Below, piece after piece: positions 25,119 to 33,666 of a stretch of DNA of 34,294 nt. The stretch spans positions 1 through 34,294 of the forward strand of contig CAMQTN010000027.1 of NCBI GenBank assembly GCA_947037115.1, given 5' to 3'. A model generated the notes under the pieces. It had not been told where the DNA came from. It did not search any database and saw nothing but the letters and a program-made list of their open reading frames with translations. Made by a program: the position numbers and the translations under genes. Every line of letters starts with the position of its first letter. The first letter of the stretch is position 1. This DNA is from an uncultured Lachnospiraceae bacterium (GTDB lineage: Bacteria > Bacillota > Clostridia > Lachnospirales > Lachnospiraceae).

Positions 25119-27296
25119 ATGATCAGCAGAACAGATCAAAGGCCGTATATCAATGTCATATTCGGTAATTTCTACAGCCCGGCTTACGATGACGAAGCGT
25201 TCATTGACGAGGCTATGAGCCAGATAAAAGAATTGGGATTTAACAGCGTCATGCTTGATACCAAAGCATCGGAGGACTTTAGGGAGCGCTATGAGACAGG
25301 GGCGTTAAGTCAATATGTCAGGATGCAGGAATATATGGAGAAATCTGCGCTTGCACATGGTCTTTCCTATAATTTTCTGCTGCTTTATCTAAACGGCGAC
25401 AACCTGTATCCGCATATCCGATTCAGTCCGCCAATTTACGGCGAAGAGACTGTGCGTCCGGACGGTATGCCGGGAGGATGGTATAAATACTGGTCAGATG
25501 AGGCAAGGGTATCCATGAAGGAGCATGTGGAGCGCATTATGGATCGTTATGGGGCAGGCTGCGAGCGCTGCCTGATCACGGTGGACGGTCAGGAGAAAGA
25601 AGTCATTCCCATGTGCAGTATGTGGGATCCGGTTGTGGCGCCAAGTTTTGATGAGGAAGGCAGAAGACGGTATATCAGTTATCTGGAACGGTTTTATGAG
25701 GGAAATATTGACGAACTGAACCGGTGTTATGGATTGTCGGCGGAGCGCTTCTGTGATCTTCAACCGGCGGATTACTGGTATACATTAAAATATGGGGAAG
25801 ATGTATTTTTTTCAGAAGAGGATGTGAAAACATGTGCGCCGCAGTTTATGATCTGGCGGGACAATATGCTTTGGAGAATACAGGAGCTTACGCTGTATTT
25901 TAAAGAAATGCAGGAAATATTAAAGGAGAAGACGCCGGAATTATTTCTCTGCCCGGATATGTCTCAGTGGGGATATTTTCTGAACATTTATGGCCGCAGA
26001 CAGGCAGACCTTGACAATGAGTTCAGCGACCTGTGGGATACGGCGGTGCGGGGGATTGACGTCTATGCGCTGGCGCCTTACGTGGACGCCTGTCATTTTA
26101 TTACGGTTCCCACAACGCCGGATGGCTGCCCGGACGCCTATGTGGTTTCCTGCCAGCACAGTATGATGCGGGTGATGAATGAAGGAAGATCCATGATAGG
26201 AGGTATTTACTGGGGAAGGTTTATTTACAATGACCTTTATGCGTTTCTGACGCCTGCGGAAATCATCGGTACGATGACGGCCTGCGGAATGGACGGGTAT
26301 ACCAGTTATGGCATGAACGGGCTGGATGACGGAGGCGTACTGAATCGGATGGACCAGTCCTTCATGGATTCCCTGCGTCTGGCAAATCAGTGGTGCGCGG
26401 AGATCATCCCGCTTCGAAAAGGGAGGCGGAAAAAAGAGATTGCGGTGCTTTTCCCTTCGGAGATGGCACATTTGGAGCCTTTTGAGGTGGGAAATAATAA
26501 AATACGGCGGCTTGATCTGCTTGGGTGGTACAAAATATGCTGTGATCTGGGCTATCAGGTGGATGTGATCAGTACCCATCAGATAGAGCAGGGCGCGTTG
26601 GCTGACTATAAGGTCCTAATCGTTCCTGCAAATGACTGTTATGCGGCGGTGCCACATCAGAGATCGGAGACTCAGATTAGAGAATGGGTCAGAGAGGGCG
26701 GCGTGCTGCTGCACGGGCCAAAAGATGCGCTTGTCCAATCCTGTTTTGGCATTTATGGAGAAGAATGTGAAAAGACGCCTTATCGGTATGGCAAGGTGAT
26801 CATTCCTCAGGGGGAGGCATTCTGCAGATATGATGGGGGAAATTCCATTGCGGATTACCTCGATGAGGCGGGCTGTTGTGTGGCGGAGTATACAGGAGAG
26901 GTGCTTGCTGAAATGGCAGAAGGCACAGCGGAAGAAGCGTTTCGGGGAGCGGTATATGCTTTTGGTGTGCAGATCGGAGCGTCCTATGCGGCGAAAAATA
27001 TTCCGCATGTACCCTACAGGCAGGGGAACAGGGAAATGTATCCGATGATTCAGTCCAAAACAACGCTGATACAGGATATCCTGGGACGTTATATAAAACC
27101 GGAGAGTGGCATCTGCGAGAGGGGCATTGAGACGGGTGTATTTGAGAACGGCATGATAATTGTAAATCACCGTTCTACCCCTTATACGCTTCCGAAAAAG
27201 TATGAGATCGAAAAATATCAGTATCCCGACGCCGGAAAAGTAGAAGGAAAAGGCGTTTTGGCAGGGCATTCCGCCGTCTGGGTAAGTATGCTATAA
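25119..27296 (+). CDS. GH42/GH164-like TIM-barrel glycosidase-family protein
   Basis: A 725-residue protein of the GH42-like architecture. The first ~430 residues form a TIM-barrel ([36 protein letters not shown]), with a GH42-like stretch [24 protein letters not shown] at ~185-208. From ~435 ([18 protein letters not shown]) a glutamine-amidotransferase-like beta-galactosidase trimerization domain follows to ~620, then a short C-terminal beta domain. The usual NE acid/base pair of GH42 is not apparent; the equivalent place reads SMWDPVV (D170). The canonical nucleophile Glu is not obvious near GGIYWGRF (~360). GH164 beta-mannosidases share this fold, and mannoside activity would suit the locus, but assignment is unsure. 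The start ATG 25119 follows GGAGGAG; the open frame extends upstream into GH130 without a good start. Confidence 0.65.
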   Translation: MISRTDQRPYINVIFGNFYSPAYDDEAFIDEAMSQIKELGFNSVMLDTKASEDFRERYETGALSQYVRMQEYMEKSALAHGLSYNFLLLYLNGDNLYPHIRFSPPIYGEETVRPDGMPGGWYKYWSDEARVSMKEHVERIMDRYGAGCERCLITVDGQEKEVIPMCSMWDPVVAPSFDEEGRRRYISYLERFYEGNIDELNRCYGLSAERFCDLQPADYWYTLKYGEDVFFSEEDVKTCAPQFMIWRDNMLWRIQELTLYFKEMQEILKEKTPELFLCPDMSQWGYFLNIYGRRQADLDNEFSDLWDTAVRGIDVYALAPYVDACHFITVPTTPDGCPDAYVVSCQHSMMRVMNEGRSMIGGIYWGRFIYNDLYAFLTPAEIIGTMTACGMDGYTSYGMNGLDDGGVLNRMDQSFMDSLRLANQWCAEIIPLRKGRRKKEIAVLFPSEMAHLEPFEVGNNKIRRLDLLGWYKICCDLGYQVDVISTHQIEQGALADYKVLIVPANDCYAAVPHQRSETQIREWVREGGVLLHGPKDALVQSCFGIYGEECEKTPYRYGKVIIPQGEAFCRYDGGNSIADYLDEAGCCVAEYTGEVLAEMAEGTAEEAFRGAVYAFGVQIGASYAAKNIPHVPYRQGNREMYPMIQSKTTLIQDILGRYIKPESGICERGIETGVFENGMIIVNHRSTPYTLPKKYEIEKYQYPDAGKVEGKGVLAGHSAVWVSML

Positions 27297-27473
27297 TCTG
27301 TTTTTGTCACCCGGCTCACACATCCCGCCTAATATAGGGATCAATGACTTCCCGCGTTCTGTGAGGCTGTATTCCACTTTGGGAGGAATCTGGAGGTATT
27401 CTTCCCGGTGGATCAGCTGGTCTGCCTCCAGTTCTTTTAGCGTGGAACAATGTGCGGGTAGTTTAAGGGAAAT
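27291..27473 (-). pseudogene. C-terminal fragment of an HxlR-family regulator
   Basis: On the minus strand the frame encodes [16 protein letters not shown], then [19 protein letters not shown] and a short tail ending at TAG 27291-27293. This is the recognition-to-wing segment of HxlR winged-helix regulators (LKELE.DGLI.R..Y...PP.VEY.LT..G.SL.PIL). The N-terminal half (the W-K-xx-I-L-xx-L region) is missing and an in-frame stop lies at 27474-27476, so only about half the gene remains. It converges with and overlaps the glycosidase gene by 6 bp. It appears to be a leftover at the joint between the mannoside locus and the next operon. The 48 bp from here to the end of the LysR gene show nothing else. 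Confidence 0.8.
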
Positions 27474-27521
27474 CTAATAGATACTTTTGAGAAATTCTTC
27501 TGTCAGAAACCCAGATTGCTC

Positions 27522-28397
27522 CTATGCCTGATTTTTTAATTGCTGAAGAAATACACTGGAGGCTCTTGAAAAAATCTGATATTTTTTCCAGACAAGGAAA
27601 AGTTCCGCCTCTAATGTAGGAGAAAGTGGTCTGAAACATAAATTGCTGTCCCCTGTCGTGTTAATCAGTTTGTCCAATGCAATCACATATCCGAAGCCCT
27701 TTTTGACAAACTGTGCAGCGTTATAAATCAGATCGTAAGTTGCAACGATATTGAGTTTTGAAATATCAGTCTTTAGCCAGTGAAACATTTCTGTATTGAT
27801 GGAGGTTTGGTGGGATACGATCAGGGGCTTATCCCACAAATCTTCTGCACAGACCGATTCCTTTTCTGCCAATGGACTGTCTCTGCGCATCAATACGCCC
27901 CATAGGTCCTTTTGTGAAAGTTTAATGTAATCATATTTGTCAATGTCCGCTTCTCCTACTAACAGCCCGAAGTCGATCAAACCCTTATCCAGTTTTTCCA
28001 TAACACGTTCCGCATCGCCGCTGTAAATATGATAATGGATGAGGGGGTGCTTTTTCTGTAAATCCTGGGCTGCCTGTGCCAGAAAAGAGATGCTTTCGGT
28101 TTCCCCGCAGCCAATATAAATGTCTCCATTGATATTCTCACTGGAAGATGCCAATTCTGCCTTTGTCTTTTCCATTAAATCAACCAATTCTTCCGCACGT
28201 TTGCGAAGCAGCATTCCGTCCTCGGTCAGCGTGACTTTTTTACTTCCGCGAATGAGCAGCTGCTTCCCTAATTCTTCTTCCAAATCTTTTAATTGTCTGG
28301 AAAGAGGCGGCTGTGTCATGCGCAGAGTTTCCGCTGCTTTCGTTATGCTTTCTTCCCTGGCGACTGCAAGAAAATATTGTAATACCCGGATATCCAA
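27522..28397 (-). CDS. LysR-family transcriptional regulator
   Basis: A 291-residue LysR-type regulator. Its N-terminal winged helix is LDIRVLQYFLAVAREESITKAAETLRMTQPPLSRQLKDLEEELGKQL, and the substrate-binding domain runs from ~90 (GDIYIGCGETESI) to the end. I place the start at TTG 28397 because GGGAGGA lies seven bases before it and the protein then begins exactly at the family's usual first residue. An ATG at 28418 (MIREDCRL...) has no such site. It is divergently transcribed from the Fe-S/dehydratase operon, with a LysR box in the shared 173-bp spacer, so it probably controls that operon in response to a small co-inducer. The ligand is unknown. Confidence 0.93.
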   Translation of the reverse strand: MDIRVLQYFLAVAREESITKAAETLRMTQPPLSRQLKDLEEELGKQLLIRGSKKVTLTEDGMLLRKRAEELVDLMEKTKAELASSSENINGDIYIGCGETESISFLAQAAQDLQKKHPLIHYHIYSGDAERVMEKLDKGLIDFGLLVGEADIDKYDYIKLSQKDLWGVLMRRDSPLAEKESVCAEDLWDKPLIVSHQTSINTEMFHWLKTDISKLNIVATYDLIYNAAQFVKKGFGYVIALDKLINTTGDSNLCFRPLSPTLEAELFLVWKKYQIFSRASSVFLQQLKNQA

Positions 28398-28445
28398 GCG
28401 ACAGTCCTCCCTGATCATTTTTTTCTTACAATAACAGAAAAGCAC

Positions 28446-28460
28446 ATACTTTTCAAGTAT
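28446..28460. promoter_or_regulatory. LysR box (ATAC-N7-GTAT) in the divergent spacer
   Basis: ATACTTTTCAAGTAT at 28446-28460 fits the LysR consensus T-N11-A with the ATAC/GTAT arms, inside the larger inverted repeat CATACTT/AAGTATG (28445-28461). Its centre is about 66 bp upstream of the start point predicted from the promoter at 28484-28512, the usual place for a LysR recognition site. Confidence 0.75.
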
Positions 28461-28483
28461 GCAGACCTATTCTATATATGTAT

Positions 28484-28512
28484 TTGATATTAACAACAAA
28501 AAGTCTTATTAT
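28484..28512 (+). promoter_or_regulatory. Promoter of the dehydratase-like/Fe-S operon
   Basis: TTGATA (28484-28489), a 17-bp spacer and TATTAT (28507-28512) each differ from the sigma-70 consensus at only one or two positions. The start point would be near 28519, and the first gene starts at 28571 with GGAGG just upstream. Confidence 0.7.
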
Positions 28513-28570
28513 AGCAGCGGAAGATGGATGTGAAACGGTTTGTTTATTTGTGTAAGAATGGAGGCTTTAT

Positions 28571-29779
28571 ATGTCTGATTTAAGTGACTGTAAAAAAGAA
28601 ATTGCGGATGTGTTAAAAAGACTTTTGAAAACAATGCCGGCATATAAAGAAGTACAGTTTTTTATGGAATGCGTTATAAATCACTATCTTACAGGCCGTG
28701 AAAAAAATAATTCAGATATTGTTGTGATCGGCTCCAACATTCCGGAGGAATTAGTCCTTGTGGAGGATAGGATGCCTTACTGGATTTTGGGCGGAAGCAG
28801 GGTCAGCTCCATGTGGGCGGATGACATTTTGCCGAGGGACACTGATCCTGTCAGCAGGTCAGGGCTTGGTTATATCCTTTCCGGTTTTGCAGGCAACTCA
28901 TTGATTCTGATACCTCTGGTCAGTGACAGCACAAGAAAACTGGCTTTTATCCTGAAAGCGAGAGGATTAAAGGTACATACCCTGCATTTCCCGCCAGTGA
29001 AAGACGCACAGTCACTTTTGGAGTGGAGACGGCAGTACGCATTGTGCCGGGATGCGGTTGCACTGCATCTGAAAAGACCGTTGTCAAAAAGAGCTCTGCA
29101 GAAATCCCGGGAACAGGTTTTGGCGGCAAAGAGGCAGATACAGGATTTTATGGAAGTATCTCGGGACACGCTGGGAGGAACAGGAAGAATGTTCATTTTA
29201 GGCAGCTACTACTGTGCGGATCATCTTTCGGAATGGAGTTTTCAGCTGGACTGTCTGACAGAGAAACTGCGGAAGGGGCATAAGCGCCAGACCAGTGAAA
29301 AGAGTAAAGTCCTGCTTCTTGGTTCTCCGGTTTATTTCCCAAATTATAAGGTTCCGTTTCTGATTGAGGAAGCCGGGCTTGAATTATTCTGGCAGGCGGA
29401 TTATACGACGCTTTCCATGCAGGGTTATACAGGGCTGGAGCAGATGCGGGAAGAGCATGAGGCGGATATTTTTTATAGAAATGATACTTCTCCGGCCTAT
29501 GTAAAAAACAATTCGCTGTATGAACGTATTGAAAAACTGCTTAAGGAAAAAGAGATAGACGGCGTTGTCTATCATGTTCTGAAAGGGCAGATTGAGTATG
29601 ATTTTGAGTTAGGGCGTTTTGAGGAACTGTTTGAAAAGCTGGATATTCCGGTGTTCCGCCTGGAAACAGATTACAACTATCAGGATATAGAACAGCTTCG
29701 TATCCGGCTGGAAGCATTTTCGGAAGTCTTGAACCAGCGCAGATACGGAAGATTCGGAAAGGAAACGGTGGCAGTATGA
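28571..29779 (+). CDS. 2-hydroxyacyl-CoA dehydratase-fold protein lacking the cluster cysteines
   Basis: A 402-residue member of the 2-hydroxyacyl-CoA dehydratase D-component (HgdB/BcrB) fold, clearly paralogous to the protein encoded at 31558-32850. Compared with it, each cluster-ligand position is changed: PRDTDP (D92) against PRDACP (C108), LVSDSTRK (S118, S120) against VTCDCKKK (C138, C140), and VLKGQIEYD (Q340) against VLRGCLVYD (C371). The fold-defining stretches VVYHVLKG, DIPVFRLETDYN and DIEQLRIRLEAF are kept. So it probably cannot hold the catalytic [4Fe-4S] or double-cubane cluster and may instead be a structural or electron-gating partner forming a heterodimer. The stop overlaps the next start (ATGA). 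It has no membrane segment. Confidence 0.85.
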   Translation: MSDLSDCKKEIADVLKRLLKTMPAYKEVQFFMECVINHYLTGREKNNSDIVVIGSNIPEELVLVEDRMPYWILGGSRVSSMWADDILPRDTDPVSRSGLGYILSGFAGNSLILIPLVSDSTRKLAFILKARGLKVHTLHFPPVKDAQSLLEWRRQYALCRDAVALHLKRPLSKRALQKSREQVLAAKRQIQDFMEVSRDTLGGTGRMFILGSYYCADHLSEWSFQLDCLTEKLRKGHKRQTSEKSKVLLLGSPVYFPNYKVPFLIEEAGLELFWQADYTTLSMQGYTGLEQMREEHEADIFYRNDTSPAYVKNNSLYERIEKLLKEKEIDGVVYHVLKGQIEYDFELGRFEELFEKLDIPVFRLETDYNYQDIEQLRIRLEAFSEVLNQRRYGRFGKETVAV

Positions 29780-31554
29780 AAGGGAGGAAAATAGGGACAG
29801 CGGTTGTATGTGCTGTCTGTGCGTTTCTGATTGTGTCGCCTTTCTTTGCAAAGGATTTCGTCCTGTATGATTTTCATATGAACGTTTCGGATTATCATTA
29901 TGCAAAAACGCAGGAAGAAAAGCCGTTGTCCGCAGATACTGCTGTATGGTTTTCCTATGGGGATGGGGGAAAGGCAGTTTATTACGGGGTAAACGAAGAA
30001 ATACAGGAAGACCGCCTGACAGTCTATGCACTGACGCAGACAGGAGAGGTTTCTGTCACCAGAGGAAAGGAAGATCCGATCAGACAGGATTCGCTGGGAC
30101 ATTTTATTGCCGCGCTCCCTGCGGCAGAGCTGGATATAGACGGGGACGGCAAGGCTGAAAAAGTTTACGACTATGCACGGGCGGATTTCGGGTTGAATGC
30201 TTTCAATCCTGCACCGCAGCGGTTTCTGACAGAGGAAATTCCGTTTGAGCTGGTATTTGCAGAACGCAAATATATCATGGTTTATTACGGAAATGAGATT
30301 TTAAAGGATGCGGAAGTTCTTGTGACCTCCTATAACGGGGAACAGAAAAGATGCCGGACAGATGAACATGGGTGGATTCAGGGACTTACAAACAGGGATA
30401 TACGGGAGGGATTTACTGCCGTCTATCCCCCGGACGGAGAAAATGTGTACCGTATGCACTACGCATTGGAGGATTATCCGTATTTCTCGGTACATTTTTG
30501 GAAAGCGCACCTGCCTTTAGCGGTCATTTTTGCCTTGGCGGTCATTGGGATTATGGCGGTTTACCTGATACGGAACCGTATGGAGAGAAACAATCCGGCG
30601 TATGCAATTTATTCCAGAGAGCGTGCAGGCGTCTATCCGGGTACACTGCATCAGAAAACCAACTCCAAATTTTTATTTGTCCGTTGGCTGTGCCTGTTTA
30701 CAGGTATGTTCCTGTGGACATACGCCGGAAGGCTGATTCATCAGGGGCAGACGTTGAATGAGATTTCCATACCTGTATTCAGTTGTCCGTTTAATCTGGA
30801 TCAGGTGGCGGAAGTCCCGTGTTATTATCTGTCGCATCTTCCGGCGCTGTTTGGAAGATTTGGCGCAGACTTTCCTGAGCGCAACATGGCATATGCGGCA
30901 ATGTTCATAGCGACAACACTTCTGAGTTTCATTTTTCTCGGGCGTATTCTTTGCGGGTTCCTTTGTCCGGCTGGTCTGTTGCAGGACTTGATGGATAAAC
31001 TGCGGCAGGCTTTACATATCCGTCCGATTGTTGTTACGGACCGGATCAACCGTTTTTTACAGCCGGTTAAATGGGTGTGGATACTGTTGTTTTTGGGGTT
31101 TGCCTTCACAGGCGGGGATTTCTGTGACATCTGCCCGCTGAAAGGATTTACAACTGCGCAGGGCGGCTATTGGACAAATTTATATCTTGGCGGCTTTTTT
31201 GCAGTGGTCATTTTAGTGGGCAGTTTTTTCATCAGACGTTTCTGGTGCATAATCTGTCCGATGGGGTATCTGATGGGGCTTTTCAGGCGGTTTAACCTGT
31301 TCAGACTAAAAAAAGACTGTACTTCCTGTACGGAATGCGGAGCCTGCTATCATGCCTGTCCGATGCGTATTAAAAGCATTTACACGGAGAGGGAAAAGGA
31401 AAACATACAGACAGTGGACTGTATGATGTGCGGCGAATGTATCCATAAATGCCCGGAGGATCATGCGTTATCCATGACGTTTTGTGGAAAGACGATTTAT
31501 CAGTCGTCGCGGAGAACATTCCTGTCAAAATTTTCGGGGAAAAAGGAGGGGTAG
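29776..31554 (+). CDS. Polytopic 4Fe-4S membrane protein, NapH/NosR-like, with large outside domain
   Basis: A 592-residue membrane protein. An N-terminal segment (~7-25) leads to an extracytoplasmic domain of ~220 residues that has DIDGDGKAEKV (about 119-129) and EVLVTSYNGEQ...DEHGWIQGL. Hydrophobic segments follow at ~245-266, 301-320, 371-390, 430-447 and 467-487. Conserved motifs of the NapH/NosR/CcoG type are RILCGFLCPAGLLQDL, CDICPLKG and FWCIICPMGYL. Two cytoplasmic-type 4Fe-4S clusters are at C518-C521-C524-C528 and C549-C552-C555-C559. Such proteins pass electrons between the membrane pool and Fe-S partners. Here, between two dehydratase-fold genes, it may feed or draw electrons from the activase; the outside domain is unlike NapH and not identified. 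Confidence 0.85.
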   Translation: MKGRKIGTAVVCAVCAFLIVSPFFAKDFVLYDFHMNVSDYHYAKTQEEKPLSADTAVWFSYGDGGKAVYYGVNEEIQEDRLTVYALTQTGEVSVTRGKEDPIRQDSLGHFIAALPAAELDIDGDGKAEKVYDYARADFGLNAFNPAPQRFLTEEIPFELVFAERKYIMVYYGNEILKDAEVLVTSYNGEQKRCRTDEHGWIQGLTNRDIREGFTAVYPPDGENVYRMHYALEDYPYFSVHFWKAHLPLAVIFALAVIGIMAVYLIRNRMERNNPAYAIYSRERAGVYPGTLHQKTNSKFLFVRWLCLFTGMFLWTYAGRLIHQGQTLNEISIPVFSCPFNLDQVAEVPCYYLSHLPALFGRFGADFPERNMAYAAMFIATTLLSFIFLGRILCGFLCPAGLLQDLMDKLRQALHIRPIVVTDRINRFLQPVKWVWILLFLGFAFTGGDFCDICPLKGFTTAQGGYWTNLYLGGFFAVVILVGSFFIRRFWCIICPMGYLMGLFRRFNLFRLKKDCTSCTECGACYHACPMRIKSIYTEREKENIQTVDCMMCGECIHKCPEDHALSMTFCGKTIYQSSRRTFLSKFSGKKEG

Positions 31555-31557
31555 GCA

Positions 31558-32850
31558 ATGGCGGAGCCAGATGAGGTCAACGGACGGCAGCGGGAATTAT
31601 TTATAAGAAAGTCCACACGGGTGGCGGCATCTTACCTGAAACGTGCAAAAGCACTTTCCGAAATGCCGGATGCCGCGAAGCCGTTTTTTGATGTACTGGA
31701 AAATGTATATATCAGGTTGACGGATGTACAGAAGCCGGAAGATATGAAAAGCATCGGAACCTTATGCGTCATGGTTCCGGCAGAGCTGGTTTATGCCGCG
31801 GGCGCTATGCCTGTGCGCCTGTGTTCAGGCAGCTATACGGCGTATTCTGTCGGGGACGATTATATTCCCCGTGATGCCTGCCCTTTGGTAAAGGCGGTCA
31901 TGGGATTTGGAAAGATGAAGGTGCTGCCTGCCTTTGATAACTGTACCCTGCTGGTTGCGCCTGTGACCTGCGACTGCAAAAAGAAATTAGCCGGAGTGGT
32001 TGATTCCGTGAAAAATACCGTTCCGCTCCAGGTTCCGCCATTGAAAAGGGAGGATGCCGACACAGAGGTTTTTCTGAAAGAGCTGTACCGCCTGATTCCG
32101 ATACTGGAAAAGGAAACGGGAAGACAGGTCACGGCAAAGTCTTTGGCGGAAGGGATTAACATGGTTGGAAACGCACAGTATGAAATGTCGGAATTTTTGA
32201 AATACCGCAGGCATGTCCCGGCGCTGATGAGCGGAACGCAGATCCTGTCGGTGATGAATGCGTATTCCTATATGCCTGTCAAAATGTGGGCGAAACAGAT
32301 GCACAGGCTGAATGAAGAGATGAAACTGCGGTTAGTGCAGGAGAATTTTGTAAGCAGGAAAAACCAGCCCCGTATTCTGGTGACGGGTTCGCCTATTGCA
32401 TTTCCTAATATCAAGATTCCGCTTCTGATTGAGGAAATGGGCGGTGTTTTTGCGGCGGATGAAACCTGCATGGGAGAGCGTGGGCTGTACGATCCGGTAT
32501 CGGTCATTGATCCCAGCTTTGACGGGATGATGCGGGCCCTTGCCTCAAGGTACACAAAGCCTTGTACCTGTCCGGTGTTTGTAGATAACAGCCAGCGTAT
32601 TTACCGGATTAAGCAGATGATAAGAGAAAATAACATTCAGGGAGTTATTTATCATGTGCTGCGCGGCTGTCTGGTGTATGACTATGAATATCAGCTTATG
32701 GAGGAGGCGATGGGGAAAATGGATATTCCGATTATCCGTGTGGAAAGCGATTACAATGAGGAAGACGTGGAACAGCTCCGTATCCGCATCGAGGCGTTTA
32801 TTGAACTGATTAAGCTGAAAGAATACGCAGCCGTTCATGAACGGCAATAA
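31558..32850 (+). CDS. 2-hydroxyacyl-CoA dehydratase-family protein (cysteine-complete; possible double-cubane protein)
   Basis: A 430-residue cytoplasmic protein of the 2-hydroxyacyl-CoA dehydratase/benzoyl-CoA reductase superfamily. The cluster ligands are present: C108 in PRDACPLVKA, C129 in FDNCTLL, C138 and C140 in VTCDCKKK, and C371 in VLRGCLVYD. The string CPLVKA and the VTCDCKKK context recall YjiM-like double-cubane cluster proteins, which hold an [Fe8S9]-type cluster and are reduced by a BadF-type activase. Either that or a dehydratase/reductase acting on an acyl-CoA fits. No CoA-transferase or ligase gene is nearby, which favours the double-cubane reading. The activase follows 15 bp later. 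It follows a tight AAAGGAGGGG ribosome binding site. Confidence 0.85.
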   Translation: MAEPDEVNGRQRELFIRKSTRVAASYLKRAKALSEMPDAAKPFFDVLENVYIRLTDVQKPEDMKSIGTLCVMVPAELVYAAGAMPVRLCSGSYTAYSVGDDYIPRDACPLVKAVMGFGKMKVLPAFDNCTLLVAPVTCDCKKKLAGVVDSVKNTVPLQVPPLKREDADTEVFLKELYRLIPILEKETGRQVTAKSLAEGINMVGNAQYEMSEFLKYRRHVPALMSGTQILSVMNAYSYMPVKMWAKQMHRLNEEMKLRLVQENFVSRKNQPRILVTGSPIAFPNIKIPLLIEEMGGVFAADETCMGERGLYDPVSVIDPSFDGMMRALASRYTKPCTCPVFVDNSQRIYRIKQMIRENNIQGVIYHVLRGCLVYDYEYQLMEEAMGKMDIPIIRVESDYNEEDVEQLRIRIEAFIELIKLKEYAAVHERQ

Positions 32851-32865
32851 AGAAGTAGAAAGGGT

Positions 32866-33666
32866 GTGAAGGTTTTGGGCAAGTATTACCTTGGACTGGA
32901 CGGCGGGTCTACCTATCTGAAAGCTGCCCTTATGAAAGATAAAAAGGTAGTCGGCACCGTGGTATATCCTACGGGAATTGACAATAACGGGACGGCAAAA
33001 AAAATCGTGGCAGTCTTATGTAAAAAATACGGCATCAGCCGGACAGATATAGGCTACATTATGGCTACCGGATACAGCCGCAAAATTCTTGAGGCTGCCG
33101 ACGATGATATTTCGGAGATTACGGCCCATGCTTACGGGGTGCGGGTGACTGCGCCCAAAGGATACCGTCCCGGCATGGTCATTGATATTGGCGGGCAGGA
33201 CAGCAAGATTATTTATCTCGACGCAAATTATCAGGTGAAGAATTTTACCATGAACGACAAGTGCGCCGCTGGAACAGGAAAGTTTATGGAAGTCATAGCG
33301 CAGATTCTGGAGACGACAATTGATCAGGTGGGGCCGCTTTCCCTGGAAAGCACTGCGCCGTGTGACATCAATAGCACCTGCGTGGTGTTTGCGCAGTCGG
33401 AAGTGATTTCCCTTGTGGCAAGAAAAGTTGACAGGCGCGACATTCTGGCGGGGATGCATTTGTCGATGGCGAAGCGGATTATCAAAATGATGAAAAAGTC
33501 GGAAAAAGGAGGCGATATTTTAATGACGGGTGGAGGTGCGTTAAATATCGGCATACACAGGGCTTTTGAGGAAGAAATGATGAGAGATGTTTATGTGGCA
33601 AAATATCCGCAGTTTAACGGTGCAGTCGGCGCAGCTTTGATTGCCAGCGAGCGAGGTGGGATATGA
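32866..33666 (+). CDS. BadF/BadG/HgdC-type ATPase activator
   Basis: A 266-residue ASKHA-fold ATPase that binds a [4Fe-4S] cluster between two subunits and drives one-electron, ATP-dependent reduction of the dehydratase-family partner. It has YLGLDGGSTYLKAALM (phosphate loop 1), MVIDIGGQDSKII (loop 2), NDKCAAGTGKF with C133, and NSTCVVFAQSEVISL with C172; these two cysteines are the shared cluster ligands. LMTGGGALNIG follows near the end. Length matches the family. The start is either GTG 32866 or TTG 32875 (MGKYYLGLDGGS), with AAAGGGTG before the latter. Its stop overlaps the next start by ATGA. It is the partner of the protein encoded at 31558-32850; the cysteine-poor paralog may also bind it. 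Confidence 0.93.
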   Translation: MKVLGKYYLGLDGGSTYLKAALMKDKKVVGTVVYPTGIDNNGTAKKIVAVLCKKYGISRTDIGYIMATGYSRKILEAADDDISEITAHAYGVRVTAPKGYRPGMVIDIGGQDSKIIYLDANYQVKNFTMNDKCAAGTGKFMEVIAQILETTIDQVGPLSLESTAPCDINSTCVVFAQSEVISLVARKVDRRDILAGMHLSMAKRIIKMMKKSEKGGDILMTGGGALNIGIHRAFEEEMMRDVYVAKYPQFNGAVGAALIASERGGI

